In this document: positions 60,623 through 64,000 of the stretch, piece after piece
How positions within the stretch are numbered: position 1 is the first letter of the stretch
Layout: every line of letters begins with the position of its first letter
Source of the DNA: Motiliproteus sp047633175
Lineage (GTDB): Bacteria > Pseudomonadota > Gammaproteobacteria > Pseudomonadales > Balneatricaceae
Reading direction: 5' to 3'
Assembly (NCBI GenBank): GCA_047633175.1
Contig: JBLIEQ010000006.1
Span: 1 to 64,000, forward strand
Length of the DNA stretch: 64,000 bases
Notes under the pieces: generated by a model
The model's input: only the letters and a program-made list of their open reading frames with translations
What the model was told of the DNA's origin: nothing
Database searches by the model: none
Position numbers and translations under genes: made by a program

Positions 60623-62281
60623 ATGGCTCAATTCGTCTTTACGATGCATCGGGTGGGCAAGATCGTGCCGCCTAAGCGTGAAATCCTCAAGGACATCTCG
60701 CTCTCCTTCTTCCCCGGCGCCAAGATCGGTGTACTGGGCCTTAACGGCTCCGGCAAATCCACGCTGCTGAAGATCATGGCCGGGCTCGATCCGGACTTTA
60801 ACGGTGAAGCCCGCCCTCAGCCGGATCTCAATATCGGCTACCTGGCTCAAGAACCGCACATGGACGCTAACAAGACCGTGCGTGAAGTCGTCGAAGAGGC
60901 CGTTTCCGAGGCCAAAGAGGCGCTAAGCCGGCTCGATGAGATCTATGCCGCCTATACCGAACCGGATGCCGATTTCGACAAGCTGGCCACCGAGCAGGAG
61001 CGCCTGGAAAAAATCATCCAGTCAGTCGATGCCCATAACATCGAGCGCCAGATGGAGGTCGCCGCCGACGCCTTACGCCTGCCAGGCTGGGACGAGAAAG
61101 TCGAACACCTCTCCGGTGGCGAGCGTCGCCGGGTGGCCCTGTGCCGGCTGCTGCTATCCAAGCCCGATATGCTGCTGCTCGACGAACCGACCAACCACCT
61201 CGATGCCGAGTCAGTGGCCTGGCTGGAACGCTTCCTGGTCGACTTCGACGGTACGGTCGTCGCGATCACCCACGATCGCTACTTCCTCGACAACGCCGCC
61301 GGCTGGATCCTGGAACTCGACCGCGGTCACGGCATCCCCTACGAAGGCAACTACAGTTCCTGGCTGGAGCAGAAAGATGCCCGCCTGGCCACGGAAGCCA
61401 AGCAGGAAGCCGCTCACCAGAAGACCATCAAGTCGGAACTGGAGTGGGTTCGCCAGGGCACCAAGGGACGCCAGTCAAAATCCAAGGCGCGTCTGAAGCA
61501 GTTCGAGGAGATGAGCTCACAAAATTTCCAACAGCGTAACGAAACCCAGGAGATCTACATTCCGCCAGGGCCTCGCCTGGGTGAGCAGGTGATCGAAGTA
61601 CACAACGTCTGCAAGTCGTTCGGCGATAAGATGCTGGTCGATAATATGAACTTCACTATCCCCCAGGGTGCCATCGTCGGCGTCATCGGCGGCAACGGTG
61701 CCGGCAAGTCGACGCTGTTTAATATTATCAGCGGCGCAGACCAGCCCGATTCCGGCAAAGTTGTTATCGGCGAATCCGTAAAACTCGCCTATCTGGGTCA
61801 AATGCGTGATCTTGATGGATCAAAAACTGTTTTTGATGAAATCTCGGACGGCCAGGACATCATTACCGTGGGCAACTACCAGACGCCCGCACGTGCCTAT
61901 GCCGGCCGCTTTAACTTCAAGGGCGGAGACCAGCAGAAGTTCGTTAAGGACCTGTCTGGTGGTGAACGCAATCGCCTCCACCTGGCCAAGCTGCTAAAAG
62001 AGGGTGGCAACGTCCTGCTGCTCGACGAACCGACCAACGACCTGGACGTCGAGACTCTGCGCGCACTCGAAGAAGCTCTGCTGGCCTTCCCCGGCTGCGC
62101 GGTCGTGATTTCGCACGATCGCTGGTTCCTAGATCGGGTCTCCACCCACATCCTCGCTTACGAAGGGGATTCCAAGACGACGTTCTTTGAGGGCAACTAC
62201 ACCGAGTATGAAGCGGATCTCGTGGCTCGCATCGGCGACACCACACCGCATCGGGTGAAGTACAAGCGGATCAACGCTTAG
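60623..62281 (+). CDS. ettA: Energy-dependent translational throttle ABC-F protein EttA
   Basis: A 552-residue ABC-F ATPase that binds the ribosomal E site and gates translation by ATP/ADP ratio. Two nucleotide-binding domains: the first with GLNGSGKSTLLK and LSGGERRRVALC plus LLLDEPTNHLD, the second with GGNGAGKSTLFN, LSGGERNRLHLAK and LLLDEPTNDLD. The linker between them (about residues 240-320) is the P-site interaction motif region. No membrane segment. Length is normal. Ends with a strong terminator. Confidence 0.97.
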   Translation: MAQFVFTMHRVGKIVPPKREILKDISLSFFPGAKIGVLGLNGSGKSTLLKIMAGLDPDFNGEARPQPDLNIGYLAQEPHMDANKTVREVVEEAVSEAKEALSRLDEIYAAYTEPDADFDKLATEQERLEKIIQSVDAHNIERQMEVAADALRLPGWDEKVEHLSGGERRRVALCRLLLSKPDMLLLDEPTNHLDAESVAWLERFLVDFDGTVVAITHDRYFLDNAAGWILELDRGHGIPYEGNYSSWLEQKDARLATEAKQEAAHQKTIKSELEWVRQGTKGRQSKSKARLKQFEEMSSQNFQQRNETQEIYIPPGPRLGEQVIEVHNVCKSFGDKMLVDNMNFTIPQGAIVGVIGGNGAGKSTLFNIISGADQPDSGKVVIGESVKLAYLGQMRDLDGSKTVFDEISDGQDIITVGNYQTPARAYAGRFNFKGGDQQKFVKDLSGGERNRLHLAKLLKEGGNVLLLDEPTNDLDVETLRALEEALLAFPGCAVVISHDRWFLDRVSTHILAYEGDSKTTFFEGNYTEYEADLVARIGDTTPHRVKYKRINA

Positions 62282-62303
62282 CAAACCTGGGCATCAGAAC
62301 CAA

Positions 62304-62330
62304 AAAGGGCGCACTTAGCGCCCTTTTTTT
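62304..62330 (+). terminator. Rho-independent terminator of ettA
   Basis: AAAGGGCGC (62304-62312) pairs with GCGCCCTTT (62318-62326), followed by T to 62330. Confidence 0.93.
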
Positions 62331-62339
62331 ATGGCCGTA

Positions 62340-62461
62340 GGATGCGGATTTTGTGGAAGCCGACCCACAAAGACGCGGGAAGTGCCGCTGCTGCAGGAGC
62401 CTTCAGCTACCTGCCTGCAGGCGATCTTTTGACAGGAAACCGGAAGCCCGACTCCCACAAG
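62340..62461. repeat. Dispersed palindromic repeat, copy 3
   Basis: TTTGTGGAAGCCGACCCACA and GCCTGCAGGCGATCTTTTG correspond to blocks in the copies at 22752-22830 and 27660-27797, with CCCGACTCCCACAAG closing the hairpin-like unit. It lies between ettA and the RIO kinase gene. Confidence 0.65.
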
Positions 62462-62474
62462 AACACGATCAGCC

Positions 62475-63332
62475 TCAGTCTTCGGCATCCCCGCCGCGAA
62501 TGCGTTCCTGGCGTTCCTGCTCTTCGACGAAGGCCGCCTTGATCTCATCGAGTACTGCATCGACGTTTGCCGCCTGAAGCTCCTCTTCGAAGCAGCCGGT
62601 TAGCTCGACTTCCGGGTGCAGATCGCCGCTTTCGTACAGGTCCCAGATCTCTTTAGCGTACTGAGTATCCAGCAGCTCCGGCGCATACTGACCGTAATAG
62701 GCGGTCATCTTGTTAACGTCGCGCTCCAGCATCCACTGAGCGTGGTTATTGCCGGCCGCATCGACAGCCTGAGGCAGGTCGATAATGACCGGCCCATAAG
62801 CATCCACCAGCACATTGAATTCTGACAGATCCCCATGCACTAAACCTGCACAGAGCATACGCACCACATCACCAATAACCGCGGCGTGATCCTCTACCGC
62901 CTGCTCGGCAGACATCGAGATATCATTCAGACGCGGCGCTACCTGGCCGGCATCGTCGGTGACCAACTCCATCAGCAGGACACCGTCAAAACAACCGTAG
63001 GGCTGAGGCACACGCACACCCGCCTTAGCCAGCTTATAGAGCGCATCGACTTCGGCACTGTGCCAGGCGTCTTCCTGCTGGCTGCGGCCGAATTTAGAGC
63101 CTTTTTCCATCGCCCGGGCACGTCGGCTATTACGGACCTTACGGCCCTCCTGGTACTGTACCGCCTGCCTGAAACTTCGCTTATCAGCCTCTTTGTAAAC
63201 TTTAGCGCAGCGAACTTCTGAACCGCAACGCACGACATAGACGGTGGCTTCTTTGCCACTCATCAACTGACGAATGACCTCATCAACCACACCTTCATCA
63301 ACCAAAGGTTGGATTCGCTTAGGAATTTTCAT
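62475..63332 (-). CDS. RIO1-like serine protein kinase (PA4780 family)
   Basis: A 285-residue RIO-family kinase. The ATP lysine is in GKEATVYVVRCGSEVRCAKVYKE near residue 45, the catalytic loop is LVHGDLSEFNVLV near residue 175 and the metal-binding Asp is in VIIDLPQAVD near residue 190. A C-terminal helical extension with a charged tail (EEQERQERIRGGD) ends the protein. Bacterial RIO kinases of this type are widespread in proteobacteria; substrates are not known. Length is normal. Confidence 0.93.
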   Translation of the reverse strand: MKIPKRIQPLVDEGVVDEVIRQLMSGKEATVYVVRCGSEVRCAKVYKEADKRSFRQAVQYQEGRKVRNSRRARAMEKGSKFGRSQQEDAWHSAEVDALYKLAKAGVRVPQPYGCFDGVLLMELVTDDAGQVAPRLNDISMSAEQAVEDHAAVIGDVVRMLCAGLVHGDLSEFNVLVDAYGPVIIDLPQAVDAAGNNHAQWMLERDVNKMTAYYGQYAPELLDTQYAKEIWDLYESGDLHPEVELTGCFEEELQAANVDAVLDEIKAAFVEEQERQERIRGGDAED

Positions 63333-63435
63333 GGCATCTATTGGCCTTCAGGCCACAACTAAAGAGATGGCTTGGCATGACAGGGACCGATATAAGCGCG
63401 CATCTACGCGCACAACACAGACCCATCAGACCAAC

Positions 63436-63470
63436 AAAAAAGGGCAAGACCTGAAGTCTTACCCTTTTTA
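63436..63470 (-). terminator. Terminator behind cspA
   Basis: AAAAAGGGCAAGAC (63437-63450) pairs with GTCTTACCCTTTTT (63456-63469) with one mismatch. A T-run is present on both strands, so it may also stop transcription toward cspA. Confidence 0.8.
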
Positions 63471-63532
63471 AGTTCAACCCCTATAGGGGGTGAGGCAGCC
63501 TGCAAAAAAATGCAAGCCAGGTAGCATCTAAA

Positions 63533-63739
63533 TTAGATAGCTACGATGTTCTCTGCCTGCGGGCCTTTTTGGCCTTGAGTAACAGTGAACTCTACTTTCT
63601 GGCCTTCGACCAGAGTCTTGAAGCCTGAACCTGAGATCGCGCTGAAATGTGCGAAAACGTCAGGACCAGTTTCCTGTTCGATGAAACCAAAACCTTTAGC
63701 TTCGTTGAACCACTTAACAGTACCTGTAGTTGTAGACAT
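63533..63739 (-). CDS. cspA: Cold-shock protein CspA family
   Basis: A 68-residue single cold-shock domain that binds single-stranded RNA and DNA and melts secondary structure. RNP1 is KGFGFI and RNP2 is DVFAHF; the ending GPQAENIVAI is typical. It has a possible AGGAAAAG ribosome site. The upstream leader is long and AT-rich, as is usual for cold-inducible csp genes. It is the second cold-shock-domain protein in the window; unlike the one at 7618 it has no membrane part. Confidence 0.97.
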   Translation of the reverse strand: MSTTTGTVKWFNEAKGFGFIEQETGPDVFAHFSAISGSGFKTLVEGQKVEFTVTQGQKGPQAENIVAI

Positions 63740-64000
63740 AGTCTTTTCCTATAAATCAAGAGTAATTGGAGCCCAATATAAGGCCGTTTTGCTGAAAGTG
63801 TTACGTTACTTATGAAGAACAGGACGAGGTACTAAAGACAGGACTTCGAAAATCTGTGCATAAATATCAGACGTACTTACAAGCTGACCCGTAGTATACC
63901 CGTCCATTGATCGCTGTCAACATTTATCTAACAGCTTCCTGACAGCATTGCCCGAAGGCTGAGCGCCCTTCCCTTAAGCCCTAACCGGAGCGCTACCGAC
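63740..64000 (-). promoter_or_regulatory. Leader and promoter region of cspA
   Basis: About 260 bp with no gene, presumably the long 5' untranslated leader that controls csp translation with temperature. GTATAC near 63894-63899 could be part of a promoter. No precise structure was worked out. Confidence 0.4.

Overview
The window looks like the chromosome of a marine, motile gammaproteobacterium of the Oceanospirillales/Pseudomonadales type. This rests on gene content and order: ispA-dxs next to xseB; the nrdR-ribD-ribE-ribBA-ribH-nusB-thiL-pgpA-ribA series; glnA-ntrB-ntrC; a PomA/PomB-type flagellar stator; rsmJ, slyX, and a PA4780-type RIO kinase. No rRNA, tRNA or CRISPR array was recognised. 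I could not place the species.

Layout. 1-480: a 117-bp tandem array ahead of tsaB. 483-8100: tsaB-uppP, a small unknown gene, rsmJ, a BCCT transporter, a LysR/YeiH divergent pair, slyX and a membrane-linked cold-shock protein. 8173-14506: a minus-strand envelope and metabolism cluster (divergent polysaccharide deacetylase, ctpA, envC, gpmI, a Sel1-repeat protein). 14813-16596: rhodanese-grxC-secB-trmL. 16597-22880: a gene-poor, decayed interval bounded by a 49-bp direct repeat of the ggt 3' end; it holds a broken Acg-type nitroreductase gene and an AT-rich Na+/Ca2+ exchanger. 22882-29770: ggt, then glnA-ntrB-ntrC with a sigma-54 promoter, an NtrC box and duplicated copies of the ntrB 5' end. 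29770-42933: typA, three AT-rich membrane-protein genes, pip-dtd, phnA, gst, corA, pomAB, xseB-ispA-dxs. 43032-51766: an IS66-bounded composite transposon. 52042-64000: riboflavin/thiamine genes, nusB, nrdR, glyA, ettA, a RIO kinase and cspA.

The most interesting region is 43032-51766. Its outer edges are IS66-type ends, and it is flanked by an 8-bp direct repeat (GTCGTGCC) of the size IS66 elements make. Its cargo is a luxI - rsaM-like - luxR acyl-homoserine-lactone quorum-sensing module with a clear 20-bp lux box in front of luxI, a Rieske-type oxygenase and a drug-efflux-type transporter. Remnants of IS66, IS1595 and IS30 elements and a 420-bp MITE-like insertion surround the cargo. No intact transposase remains.

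A second theme is that gene ends are duplicated: the 5' ends of ntrB (three copies), thiL (two copies) and dxs (12-bp units), and the 3' ends of ggt (49 bp), dxs (107-bp repeat) and ribE (13-bp units). Several of these create short leader or decoy reading frames just upstream of the true start. Together with several transposase remnants and the broken nitroreductase gene, this suggests a genome prone to slippage and local duplication.
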